Below the pieces are notes generated by a model, which saw only the letters and a list, made by a program, of their open reading frames with translations, ran no database searches and was not told the DNA's origin. A program made the position numbers and the translations under genes. Positions 12,688 through 24,099 of a stretch of 64,000 nucleotides of DNA are shown here, piece after piece. The stretch's first letter is position 1. Each line of letters begins with the position of its first letter. The DNA is from Ichthyophthirius multifiliis (Eukaryota > Ciliophora > Oligohymenophorea > Hymenostomatida): positions 62,001 through 126,000 of the forward strand of contig NW_004086406.1 in the NCBI RefSeq assembly GCF_000220395.1, given 5' to 3'.

Positions 12688-14367
12688 GATATTAATTTTA
12701 ACATATATATTAATTTTATTATTTATATTATTTTAAATATTATTTATTCTATTAACTTTATAAAATTATTAATTCTTATTAATTTTAAGAATTTTAATTT
12801 TTTTAATATTAATTATTAATTATTTATTTTCTTTGTAAATCTTATGAATTTTTTTATTGTTATTATATTTGCACTATTGCATTATCATCTTTTATATTAT
12901 TTTCTATTTTTATAGTTTTTACTATTTAATTTTCTTCTATTTTTTTTTTTTACTAATTATTTCTTTAATTTTTTCAATTCTTTATTATTTTTTGCTATTT
13001 TATTATTTTATATTTTCTGCAAATTTATTTAAACCATTTAAACCTATCCATTCGAAAGCTGGTTTTTTGTATCTACTAAAGATGTTTTTTTATTAATCCT
13101 AAGCTTTTGAATACATTAGCAATATCATATAATCTTCTCACCTTATATTAATTTTATATATTATTTTAAATATAAATTTTTTATTTTTACTTTTATTTAT
13201 TTTATCTGATTTTTTTTTAAAACTCAAATAAATAAAAAATTCAATAAAAAAATAATAATTTCTTTTTTTATATTTATTGAGTTTTTTTTTAAAAAAATAC
13301 AGAGAAAATAAAAAAAATCAAAACAAGTAGTATATTATATTATTTACTTTTGTTTTTATTTTATGCTCATCTATAACTTATTTATTTGAAAGCTTTTTAG
13401 CAGCTTCTTCTAATGTCATAATCGATTTCCAATGTAAGAAAAGTTTTAGAAATCCAACAGATAGTATTTCTAATGATTTAGGTCTTTTTAATTAAATATT
13501 TGTTAATTATTCCTATTATTATTCAATTTACTTAATATCTAATTATTATTAATTATACTAATTATTTATAAAATAAAAAATTAATTATAAAAATAAAATA
13601 TTTATTAATATATAATTTTATTTTTTTAATATTTTAAATTTATACAATCGAAAATATAATATATACTTAATCGATTGATTCATAAACTTTAATAAATCCA
13701 TTCCATTTGTAATTATTTTTTCCTTTTCTTGAAACTAATTTTAAGCTTTCTAAAATATTAATAATATCGTATATCCTTCTTCTTTCCACACCTTTATATT
13801 ATTTATAGTAAAATAAATTATTAATTAATTTTTTACCTAATTAGTTTGTTATCCTGTCAAGGCTTAACAAAGATTCTTCTTTATCTAAAAATAATGATAA
13901 AAATCTTTTAGAAAGTTCTTCAAGGCTTTTTTCTTTTCTATTAATATTTAGGATTTAATGTTTTTTAATTTGACTTGTAAAATTATCATTTTTTAATGTT
14001 ATGTTTTCTGATTAAGATAATGAAGATTCAGTTTATAAATTACTTCTTTTTTAATTATTTAAATTTAAATAAAATTTTATAATAAAAAATAATAATTAAA
14101 TTTTTAAATATTTGTTTATGCAAGTATAATATATAAAAAATAATTTTTAATTATTTACTTTAACTTAGGATTATTATTTTATTTTAAAAAGAAGATATTT
14201 CTTTTTTTCTATTTAATTTTATTTAATATGATTTCTTATTCTAATTAATATTTATTCTTTGTTAAAATTTAGTCGTTTTTAGATGTATCAAACTAGAGAT
14301 AATTTTAGTCAATAAAATCTATTAAATTTTAGTTATATATTTGAAAAAAAAGAGAATTTATATACAT
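12152..14367 (-). CDS. Atypical E2F transcription factor with two DNA-binding domains
   Basis: Two winged-helix E2F domains lie in one polypeptide, as in the DP-independent E2F7/E2F8 group. Domain 1: [18 protein letters not shown] followed by [20 protein letters not shown] and NNYKWNGF. Domain 2: [19 protein letters not shown] followed by [17 protein letters not shown] and [11 protein letters not shown]. Both recognition helices keep RRxYD. Introns: 14046-14158, 13792-13836, 13531-13666 and 13142-13347. Two single-base frame breaks occur in homopolymers, at 13085-13091 (T7) inside domain 2 and 12940-12951 (T12); one extra base in each restores the frame. The tail is Gln/Asn-rich with a polyQ run encoded by TAA codons. 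It is likely a repressor of cell-cycle genes; that role is known for the family and inferred here. Confidence 0.75.
12638..12687. repeat. (ATT)n trinucleotide repeat, polyglutamine in the E2F tail
   Basis: About 16 copies of ATT on the plus strand. In the frame that connects the E2F domains to the gene's stop codon they read as consecutive TAA codons, that is polyglutamine under the ciliate code. Confidence 0.8.
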
Positions 14368-15500
14368 ATAAATTCTATCTATATATATATATTTGTATTT
14401 TACATAAATTATTATTCTAATAATTAATTTCACAAAAAGGTTAAAGACATTAAAATGTATTCATTTATTTTTAAAACTAATAGAGTTTGTACTTTTTTTT
14501 ATTTTTTATAAATTTTTATTTAATAAATATTTTGCGCTTTATTAATATTATTATTTTTTATTATAATCAAAAATTATTTTGATTATAATTTTTTATTTTT
14601 AATTTTATTTTTTTTAAATTTCAAATTTAAATATATCCAATATAAATTTTTTGCAAAATAAATATAAAATATTATCAATAAAAATTTAATATTAGAGTAA
14701 TATAATTTTTGAAAAAAATATTTATTGTATTTAATAATTTAAGTTTCCGCTTTTTTTTATTTTTAAAAAAAACTAAAATAATATTTAAATATTTTATTTT
14801 AATTGATTTTCAAATTTAGTAAAATATATATATGTAAATACAAATATCTTAAAAAAAGATATTAAGTCAATTTCATAAATAAATATGAATAAATAAAAAA
14901 TCTATAAAATATATTATAACATTAGAAAATACTATTTAAAAAAATATTTATCTTATTAGTATAAATTAAAAAATAAATTTTAATTTCATTAAAATTAAAA
15001 ATAATTTATTAATTAAATCAAATCTTAAATAGATATTTTTAAAAATATTCAAAATTTAAAAGTTAATTTAATATATTTATGTATATATATTATTTATTTT
15101 TTAGCGTTTTCTAATTATAAATTTCAAAACCAAAATTCGATTATAATAATTATTATTAATTAAAAATGTTAAATAAAAAAAAAATTATTTATATTATAAT
15201 TAAAATAAAGAAAATATTTACTTTTAATTTATGAATAGAATAAATTAAAATTTATATAGATTTTTCTTTTAAATTTTTATTTATATTTTATTCAAAAATT
15301 TAAGAATATAAATATATTATAAAAACATTTATTTTAATAAATTAGAAAACTATCAATCTAAAATATAAAAAGGTTAAAAAATATGTAAAATTATATTAAT
15401 TATTAATAAAAATTATAAAGATTTTTATATAAATATAAATTTTAGTAAATATAATTAAAATATACTAAAATAAAATTATTTTATTATATTTTTTTTTAAT
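14368..15500. other. 1.1-kb AT-rich divergent intergenic region
   Basis: Nearly pure A/T between the divergent E2F-like and mS41 genes. It has several dyads (for example ataatcaaaaatt/aattttgattat near 14555-14590). No coding frame with ordinary composition, no repeat family and no RNA-like island. Confidence 0.55.
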
Positions 15501-16027
15501 ATGATAAAGTCGTTTGCGCAACTTTAATTATTCTCAATTAGGACATAATTATAATTTTAATCATAATTTTATAAAACAACGTATATAAGATAACCAAAAT
15601 TAAAATGCAGAACAGTCCAATAAATTTATCCTCCTCCTGGATTAAATTTAGAGATACCAAGTAATATTAATGATAAATTTATAATATAAACTAAATTATT
15701 ATTTTTTTGCAAATTATTAGAAGATTGGTCTTCTGAAGAATTTTTGAAAAGAATAGGGAACGGAACATCTGAATTTGCAGACAAATTTAAAGATATAGAT
15801 TAAATTTTCAAATTCTCATCAGTAAAAATTTTAAAATCCAAATAAAAAATTGTATCATAAAAAAAAAATATAATTAGAGATAAATGAAATCAAAAGGAGT
15901 ACCATGCAAAGCAAGAAAACATATTCAAAGAATCAGAGAATAATTAAGAAGAGGATTAATTACATTTGAATATTTGGGAAGAAGAACATGCTTAGAAATA
16001 TAAGAAAAAAATTAAAAAAAAAAATGA
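15501..16027 (+). CDS. Mitochondrial small-subunit ribosomal protein mS41 (IGR motif)
   Basis: Three exons (introns 15661-15720 and 15822-15877; all phases fit) give 136 residues. A basic N-terminus (MIKSFAQLQLFSIRTQ) fits a mitochondrial presequence. The core is the IGR-motif domain of mS41/FYV4: PPPGLNLEIP, then SSEEFLKRIGN, the Lys-Phe of the ADKF element, LSS-like FKFSSRQMKSKGVPCKAR and a closing helix IQRIREQLRRG. The eponymous Ile-Gly-Arg reads Ile-Gly-Asn here. The product would sit in the head/body region of the mitoribosomal small subunit. Length agrees with the family. Confidence 0.85.
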
Positions 16028-16178
16028 ACATTTAATAAGTTAAATTAATTTTAAAAGGATAATATAAATATTTAAATATAAAAAAATTAAATACATTTAT
16101 TTTTCATCATCTTTATAGATATTAATTATAAATTTTTTATTTATGCTAATATATATAATTATTTATGTTTTTTTTGTT

Positions 16179-19100
16179 TCATAAATTAAATTTTTTATTA
16201 ATATCATTTTCCAAATTATAATTTAAACTATAAATCCTTTTTTCAATATCTATTTTGAGTTCTTTTATATCACTATTTCTTAATAAATAAAATGATATAA
16301 ATATTTATTTATTATAATAAAATTACACTTCATATGTACTATATTCTTTAATAAAGCTTTTTAATGGTGAACTTCCTTATCTATTATTTTGTCTTTATTC
16401 ATTCAAAGTTTAATTTTCGGAATATTTAGTATTTCCCATTTTGTAAATAAATTAATTTTTAGTATCTATTGGCTTTTCTATCATTTCTTAAAGCTGAAAT
16501 TCGACTTTTTTCAGTTCATTTGTAAGTACTTATATATCTTACTAATACTAGTCATTTTTTTATTAAAATTATGCTTACTTTTGTTCATATTTTTAATTTA
16601 TTAATTTTGTTTCCTATAATTTTTCGTCCATAATTTGTAAAAGAGAATTACTTTCTTATAATTTAGATTCATATTCTTTAAGTTTTATATCTTAGTTCTA
16701 AATGTAGGTTAATAATTATTCATTCTATTATTATAATTTTATTTATTTAAAATAAAGATATAAAAAAATAAAAATAATAAAAACTTCATTTTAAAATCGA
16801 ATATTTTTTTAATTTATTTATTTATTAATTTCTTCTTATTCGTTAATTGTTAATTAAAGAAGTTCAATTTATTCTAAATTTTAATTATTTTGTTGTAGAT
16901 AATTATTATTTTCTTTTTTTGAATCTTTTATTATAAAAATTATAAAATATAAAAAATAAAGTTTACTATCTATTTCTTGCTTTAATTATAAAATAAGATT
17001 TTATTATTTTTCTAAATGTTATTCAAGCTAATTTATTTTGTTTTCGTATTAAGATATTAATTCGATAGTTTCTTGTTATAAAGATTATATTTTTTCTTCG
17101 TTTTTTTATTTTATTTATGTGTTTTCATTTTAAAATTGTAATATGCTTTCTTATAATGTTTTATTTTCTTTATTTAAATTGCCTATTTGGTCATTTTATT
17201 CTTATATTTTTTATTTGAAAGTGCCCAAAAGTATATTTTAATCTTCTAAATTTTAATTCAAATAGTTTAATTATTTTTAATAAGTTATTTTTTCATTTAA
17301 TAATGATTGTTCATTCAATTAATATTAAAGTTCTATCGAATTTTCATATTTTTTAAAATAAATTATAATTTAATTTGTATTTATATTTTACTTTATTTTT
17401 ATTTATTTTATGATTATTATTCAATCAGAATTTTTATTTAATTTTTTAAATTCTACTTTTGTAAATTATTTGCTATTTAATAAAAATTTTTGAAAAACTA
17501 TTTTTAAAATATAAAAAATCAAATATTAATTAAAATTTTTAATAATATTTACTTTATGTAATTTTTTATTTTTAAATTAAGTTAACTTATAATTGTTCTA
17601 ATGTTTATTTTTAATATATAAGATCCAATCAATAAATATTCGTTTTTATAAACTATTATTTATTTAATTTTCTAATTTTTTTTTGTTTTATTAATAAGAA
17701 ATTATAAAATTGAGTTATTTAAATCCTTTTTTTAAGCATTTTTTTTTCAAAATATTTTTTTTTATTTTATTTTAAAGATTTTTTTTAAAAAAAATAAATA
17801 TATTTTTTATTAATAATTTAGCCTATCTTTATTAAAATTTATTTATTTTTAAAGCATTTTAATTTTTAATAGAAATATAGTTTTTTAAAGAAAATAGAAT
17901 TCTTCTTTTAATATTTAAAATGTTTGTATTTTAAATCTTTTTAGAAATTTTATTATTTTATATCCATTTTTTAAAAAATTTAGCTTTTAAGAAATAATTA
18001 AGTTTTCTTTATATTTTCCTTTTTAAAATTTTTTATTTATGAAAATTTTAAGACCATAATTAAAAGATTTATTTAAGTTTAAATCGTTAATATATTAAAA
18101 TTTTTTATTTTGTTTTTATTCTTTTAAATCTTTTTATTTTATTAGATTTTTAAATTATTAAAAATAGTTTTATTTCAAATATAATTCATTTTATTATTAT
18201 ATTATATTTATTAAATTTTAATTTCTTATATTTTTTTAAATTTAGTAATTTTTAAAATTATGCCATTACTAAAATATTCTTTATTTTTAAAATTTATTAC
18301 ATTTTTAATCATATGCAATCATTTGATGTTTTGTTATTTAATAAATTTATGAAAATGTGTTTATTGATTAAAAAGCTTTTTTAATAATTAAACTTTAGTA
18401 ATATACCAATGCATTAGACTTCTATTATTTGCCTTTTTTTTGAATTAAATATAATTCTAGAATTATTAAAAGCATTTTAATAGATTAAGTTATTATTTTT
18501 AACAATTAATATATTAAATTTGCTTTTTAAATTTAATATTTTTTTACCACGTTTACAAAAACTTTTATTAACTTTAATATCTAATAAATCTTTTCAAAAA
18601 ACATACTAAATAAAACATTACCAAACCCTTTACAAAAATTAAATTTGAAATTTTTATTATAAAAATTTGATATTAATTTATTATTAATAAGCAGATTTGA
18701 TTAAATAAAATATTTTTCCTTCATTTTTTAATTTTATTTTTTATTACATTTTCTCAATTTTTTATTTCATAGTTTTCTTTTTAGATTCATTCTAACTTAT
18801 TTCTTAAAGTTTTTTTTATTAATTTAATATTTATAATTCTACAAAATCACATTTTTATTTAAATTTTTATAATTCTTCATTTTGTAATTCCAATATTTTT
18901 TATTTTTCTTAACTTTAAATAAGAAGATTTATGACATTTTATTTTTCTTCTTGAAATTTAGCTATTTGCTTTTCCTTAAATTATAATTTTTTCTATAATA
19001 AAACTTCTGTTTCTTTAGTCTATTCTACTATTTTATTACTTTAAGATTATATGTTTACTAATTCATGTATTTTTGAATTTAAACTATCACTTAATTATTT

Positions 19101-20298
19101 AATTAAAACATCTTTTTCGCAATTCCTTAATTTAAAGGAATTTGTTGGATGGTTTGAAAATTCCTTTTTTTATATTTTATTTTAAATAATGCAATTAATA
19201 TTTTTTTTTATTTTTACTGATTATTTTATAAACTTTTAAGAATTTTAAGTGTTTTTAAAAGAGTTATTCATAAGTGATGATTTTTCAGAAACTTTAAAAG
19301 AAGAATTTTATTTTGAATTTGAAAGTTGTATTTATTTGCAATTAGAAAATTAGTTGTTTTCTTTTTAAAATTTTTTACAAGAATTACTTTTTTTTATTGT
19401 TTATGTTATATTTTATGCAATATTAGATTTTATTTAATTTTTGCTTTCTATTTAATTTAATAATTCCTATTTTTTAAAATCTTATTTCTGCTTTAATTTT
19501 TCAAATGCTTAATATAAATCACCACTTTTATTATAAAATATTAGTTAGATTAATATTATATATTTATTAATTTGTTTTTAATTTACTTTACTAAAAATTC
19601 ATTTTATATTATGTAAAGATCATTCAACAAATTGATTTCTATACATAATAATGCTATATGATCACATTAATCTTTTAAAGAAAAACTTTAAATCATTTTA
19701 TTAACATTAAAATTTATAGGTTCATCAATTTAAAGCTTTTATCTTAATTCATAGTGAAGTTTTACTTTTTTACAAACCTTTATTTAAATAAAAAAATATA
19801 AAAATATTTTAAAAAATATTGACATTTTGCAGTTATAATAAGCTAATATAATTTTCTAATAATATTTAAAGAATTTCCTATATATTTTAGAATTCGATTT
19901 CATTTTATTTTCTTATAATTTTATTTATATTCTTTTTATTTAAGAAAAATTATGAATTTATATTAATTTTGTAAATTATATTTTTTACTTATCCATCTAA
20001 TTATTAAATTTAAGTTAAATAGTGTGTTATTATGGTAAAATAATGATTTTAATTTTAAATAAAATTTCCTTTTAAAGATAAACATTATAGTTATTACAAA
20101 TCTTTTATATATAAAATATTTTCAAAATTTCTAATCTTTTTTTATTTTATTTTTTTATTATAAATTAATGCATATATATTTGTTTTTTTACTTAATTTTA
20201 ATCAAGAATTAATACTCTTAATTCAACAAATTATTAAATTCCTCTTAAAGAAGATATTTAATTTTAGGATAAATCCAAAATCTATATTTATTTGGCAT
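16179..20298 (-). CDS. Long coiled-coil protein with Sfi1-like repeats
   Basis: Reads from MPNKYRFWIYPKIKYLLQEE (start 20298) to TGA at 16179-16181, roughly 1,200 codons over many short introns (such as 19525-19586). The central part has Sfi1-like repeats spaced along helices, with aromatic-Trp positions: FLQTWQKNIKF, QQWHNFKNYQI, IFQLWSQNFHKQKIL, FFKKWIQNN, FIDWILYI. Sfi1 repeats bind centrin at basal bodies and contractile fibres. The flanks are Glu/Lys/Gln/Asn coiled coil, ending in SLNYNLENDINKKFNL. At least two one-base frame breaks (A6 at 18596-18601 and an A5 near 18134) must be assumed. The first 700 bases could belong to a separate gene, with a second possible start at 19602, but a splice in phase joins them. 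Centrin binding is inferred. Confidence 0.5.
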
Positions 20299-20792
20299 TC
20301 TTTATGTTATCAATTTAATAGATGTTTTTTTTTTGAAGTTGAATTTTGTTTTTCTCTCTACTTTAATTGTTTTTTAAAGCCTATGACAACTTTTTTTATA
20401 ATTTAAAAATATAAAATTAAAATTTAATTTATAGCAATTATTTAAAATACTCTTTTCATTTTATAAAAATTAATTATTTTTTTTTATATATTATTTGTAA
20501 GAATGATATAATCAAATTTTTTTAAAAAATTTATTTTTATAAATTAAAAAGTATTTTATTTAATAAAAATAAAAATAATATTAAAGAAAATATTATAGGC
20601 ATATTAATAAATGAAAATTTTATATAATAAAATTTTTAAATTTAAACTTTTAAAAAAACTAGTTTATTATTTTTTTACAATTTATATTTTCAATTTGTTT
20701 ATTTATACAAATTTTTATCAATTTCAAACAAACTAAAGTAATAAAACTTTATTTTATTTAATTTTTTTTTGTTAAAATCTTTTATTTAAAAT
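20299..20792. other. AT-rich intergenic spacer
   Basis: About 490 bases of A/T sequence between two minus-strand genes. No coding, repeat or RNA signal seen. Confidence 0.5.
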
Positions 20793-21968
20793 TCAATCAA
20801 TTATTTATTGATTTTCAAATGAATTTCGTTTCCATTTTCTCTTTTCATTTATTTAAAATTCTTTGAGTTTTTAAAGAAGCATTTAATTTTCATTTTAAAG
20901 ATATTAAGCCTTTTTTGTAAAATTTAGCATTATTATAAAAATTATATATGTTTTAATTTTTTACAATTTTATTATTAATGGCTTCCTTTTATTAATAGTA
21001 AGAATATTAGTTAATATTAATATTATTTTCACAATTTTATGGATTTTATAAAATTTCTTTTAGTTTTTAATTTTCATATTTTAAAGAATTAAATTATTTA
21101 GTTTGATTTTCAGCGTCTTCAATTTAATTATATATTTATTTAATATTTTTATCAAATCTTTTTGTAGTTTTATTTATATCTTCTTATGCATTTTAAATTA
21201 CTATTGAAATTTAATTTTATTAATTCTTTTCAAAATCATCCAATTATTTTTATAAATACTTTATATCCTTAAAAAAATATAATTTTTTTAACTTTTTAAT
21301 TTTATTTTTTTAATAAAAACCTTTATCCTTTAATTTAATTAAATGTTTAAAGTTTTGTTACTTTCTAATAGTTAAAGAGCATTTTATTGAATATTTATAT
21401 ATTTATTTGATTCTTCTTTTTATAAATTTTAATACTTTTATATTAATTATTACTATTCAATTTCTTGACTTTCAATTTTTTGTTAAAACTTTTAAATGTC
21501 TTATTTTTATTACAATAAAAGCTATTCTATCTCAAAATCTTTATTTTTAATTTCTATTTCAAATTATTTTTAAGTTTGAATTAATTTATTTATATATAAT
21601 TCTTCAAAGTGACTTTTCCAAAATTATCTTAATTCCTCGTTTTTATTTTAAAGTCTTAGTTTTTAAAAGTAAATAAATTATATAAATAAAATTTACTTAT
21701 TCTAAAGTTCTTTATAATTTAAATCTAAAATATTAACTTATTCTTTTAAATTTTAATTAATTAATATAATACTTTGATTTTCCTCAATTAATTTTTCTAT
21801 TTTTTCATGATAAGATTATATTTAAATGTCTAAAAGTTATTAATATTATTATTAAATTTATTTTTCATATTATTTTTAATCCTCTAATTTAATGCATTTA
21901 TTAATTTCTAATTATTCATTTTATTAACTTTATTCTAAACTGATTTCTAATATCGTTTCAAGGTTCAT
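20793..21968 (-). CDS. Coiled-coil protein
   Basis: Starts MNLETILEISLEQSQQNEQL and continues as an unbroken Glu/Lys/Gln heptad-like helix (for example YKELQNKLQNKNEELRQFWK and KQLDDFEKNQQNQ). Two introns are supported by phase, one near 21650-21692 and one near 21280-21335. The last 30 codons are in another frame after a TTTAAAATGA sequence, so the protein ends either at TGA 20890-20892 or, after a one-base correction, at 20793-20795. There are no domain signatures. With the neighbouring Sfi1-like gene it may be cytoskeletal, but proximity in this genome says little. Confidence 0.45.
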
Positions 21969-22213
21969 TTTAGACACCTATTATTATTTTTTCTGGATTG
22001 AAAATGCTTAAATAAATATATTTTACTATTATAATTTTTAATTAATAATAAAATTCGAACAAGTATTTTTTAAATTAAAATCTTTTTATATTTTTATCAA
22101 ATTTTTATAAAATTATATTTTTTTTTTATTATAATTTATAAAATTTAATAACAAATTATATTCTTATGGATACTTTACAAATGATTATTATATATATATA
22201 TTTTTAATTTAAT

Positions 22214-22409
22214 TCAAAATTAAGAGCAAGTAATACAATTTTCTTTTTGATTTAATTTTTCATCTTTTACTTTAAAATAAGTTTCTTATATTTTTTATAT
22301 TTGTTCAGTTTATAATTTTTTGTTTGAAATTTAAACTATATCCTCATCCAATTATTAAATAATATTAGAATATTATTTATCTTTTTGAATTCTTATAAAT
22401 GAATAAAAA

Positions 22410-22450
<41 letters not shown>

Positions 22451-23394
22451 TATATATATATATATATATTTATATTTATTTATATTTTATTTTTTATATT
22501 ATTACATTTCTTTATATTAAATTATTGCTTCATCAATTTTAGTTTATATTTCTTATATTTAAAATTCGATATTTTCTAATTCTTTTTATTGTGTTTAATT
22601 ATTTTGAATTAAATTATTTATTTCTTATTATTTTTTCTCAGAGGTTTTTTCTAATTAATTTATTTAATTAGTTACTTTCTTTTATTATTCATTTTATTAA
22701 TCACTTGCTTTAGTCTTTTAATATTATTATTGTTCTAGTGAAATAATTAATTACCTTTTATTATCATTTTATTTTTATATTTATATATCAAAATTTTTTT
22801 TCTTTTATAAAAATTGATTATATAGCTATAATTATATATATTTTTCCTCACAATCATCACAAATACGTTTAAAATCTTTTTAAATTTGATTTTGTTATTA
22901 TGATTAATCCAGAACTGATTAACTTTTTTAAATAATCAAATCTTTATTTTATTTTATTTGTTCATTTATTTATAAATGTGTAGATTGAGGATTTTTTCTT
23001 TTTTTTTAAGAGTGTTCTAAGCATACGAAATTCCCACAAAAATAACTTTTTTTTTTATATTAATATATATTTTATTTTAATATTAAACCATTATTTTTTT
23101 CTATTTCTTAAACTAAATTTACAATCTTTGATACATTTAGATGGCGCTGATAAGGCTATTTATTTCATTTCTTCTTTTGTTAAAACTCTTTTAAATATTT
23201 CTTATAATTTTTATAATTATAAAAAAAAATATTTAGAATTATTTCAGATGTGTTATATAAATTTTTTATTATTTTATTTGTCTACAGTCATATTTAAATG
23301 GAAATTCTGGTTCTTTGATACTTTCATATTATTAATTTATCATGAAAATTTATTATTAAAGCTAAGAGTATTGATTATTCTCAATTTGACTCAT
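22214..23394 (-). CDS. FYVE-type zinc finger protein
   Basis: Starts MSQIENNQYSQLQQQIFM. After splicing, the zinc ligands fall in FYVE order: CIKDC, then FSLRNRKKQCYFCGNFVC, LEHS and finally RICDDC. The RKKQC segment corresponds to the R(K/R)HHCR phosphoinositide-binding motif, with Lys-Gln where the two His should be. A long Gln/Glu coiled coil follows. One intron (about 22400-22500) consists largely of a TA dinucleotide repeat. FYVE domains bind phosphatidylinositol 3-phosphate on endosomes; the altered motif could weaken that. The stop TGA is at 22214-22216. Exon joins were deduced from frame and cysteine spacing. Confidence 0.65.
22411..22469. repeat. TA dinucleotide repeat inside an intron
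   Basis: A nearly uninterrupted (TA)n tract split by one AAA, located between two exons of the FYVE-finger gene. Confidence 0.85.
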
Positions 23395-24099
23395 ATAATT
23401 ATAAAAGACTTATAATTTTACAAAATAATTTATTATAAAATAATTATTATATTATATAGAAAACAAATTAAATATATATTAATTTTATTTTCAGATATAT
23501 AGATATAAAAATTCTTATAAATTTTAATCATTAATTATTTATATTTAGATTTTATTTATAATTTTTATACATGTTATTATAATATTTATATTTATTTTTT
23601 AATATAAATTCTAAAATTTTATTTGTTATAATATTTATTTATTATATTAGTGTTTTTTTTTTAAAAAAAAAAATATTCAAATTATTTTTAAGATTATTGA
23701 GATATTTTATATATTTATTAAAAAAAAATAAGCTTTATTAAAGATAAATTATGAATTTTATATTTATAAAATTTAAAAAGTTAAGGAAAAAAAATAATTA
23801 TTTATAAAAATTATATATTAAAATTTGTTTATTTTATTATCTTAAAAAAATTAAATTATTCTAATATATTTTATTGTATATTTTATTATAGATTTTATTT
23901 ATTTAAATAATATAATTTTTATCCTAATATATCTTTATTTAGTACATATTCATGATTTCTTATTTTTTTTATTTTTTTAAAAAAAAATTAATTATTCAAT
24001 AAAAAAAATTTATAAATAAAATAATTGCTTTATTAAAAGTAAAATTAAAAAAAAAGAAATATGACTAAATGAATAATATCATTTGTATAAAAATCTTTT
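23395..24099. other. AT-rich intergenic spacer
   Basis: About 700 bases, T-rich on this strand, between two minus-strand genes; presumably the promoter of the FYVE gene and the 3' region of SCOT. Nothing else seen. Confidence 0.5.

Noticed and set aside
12857-13096. Plus-strand hydrophobic open frame
   Set aside because: Antisense to the E2F gene; the hydrophobic residues reflect T-rich complement of A-rich coding sequence.
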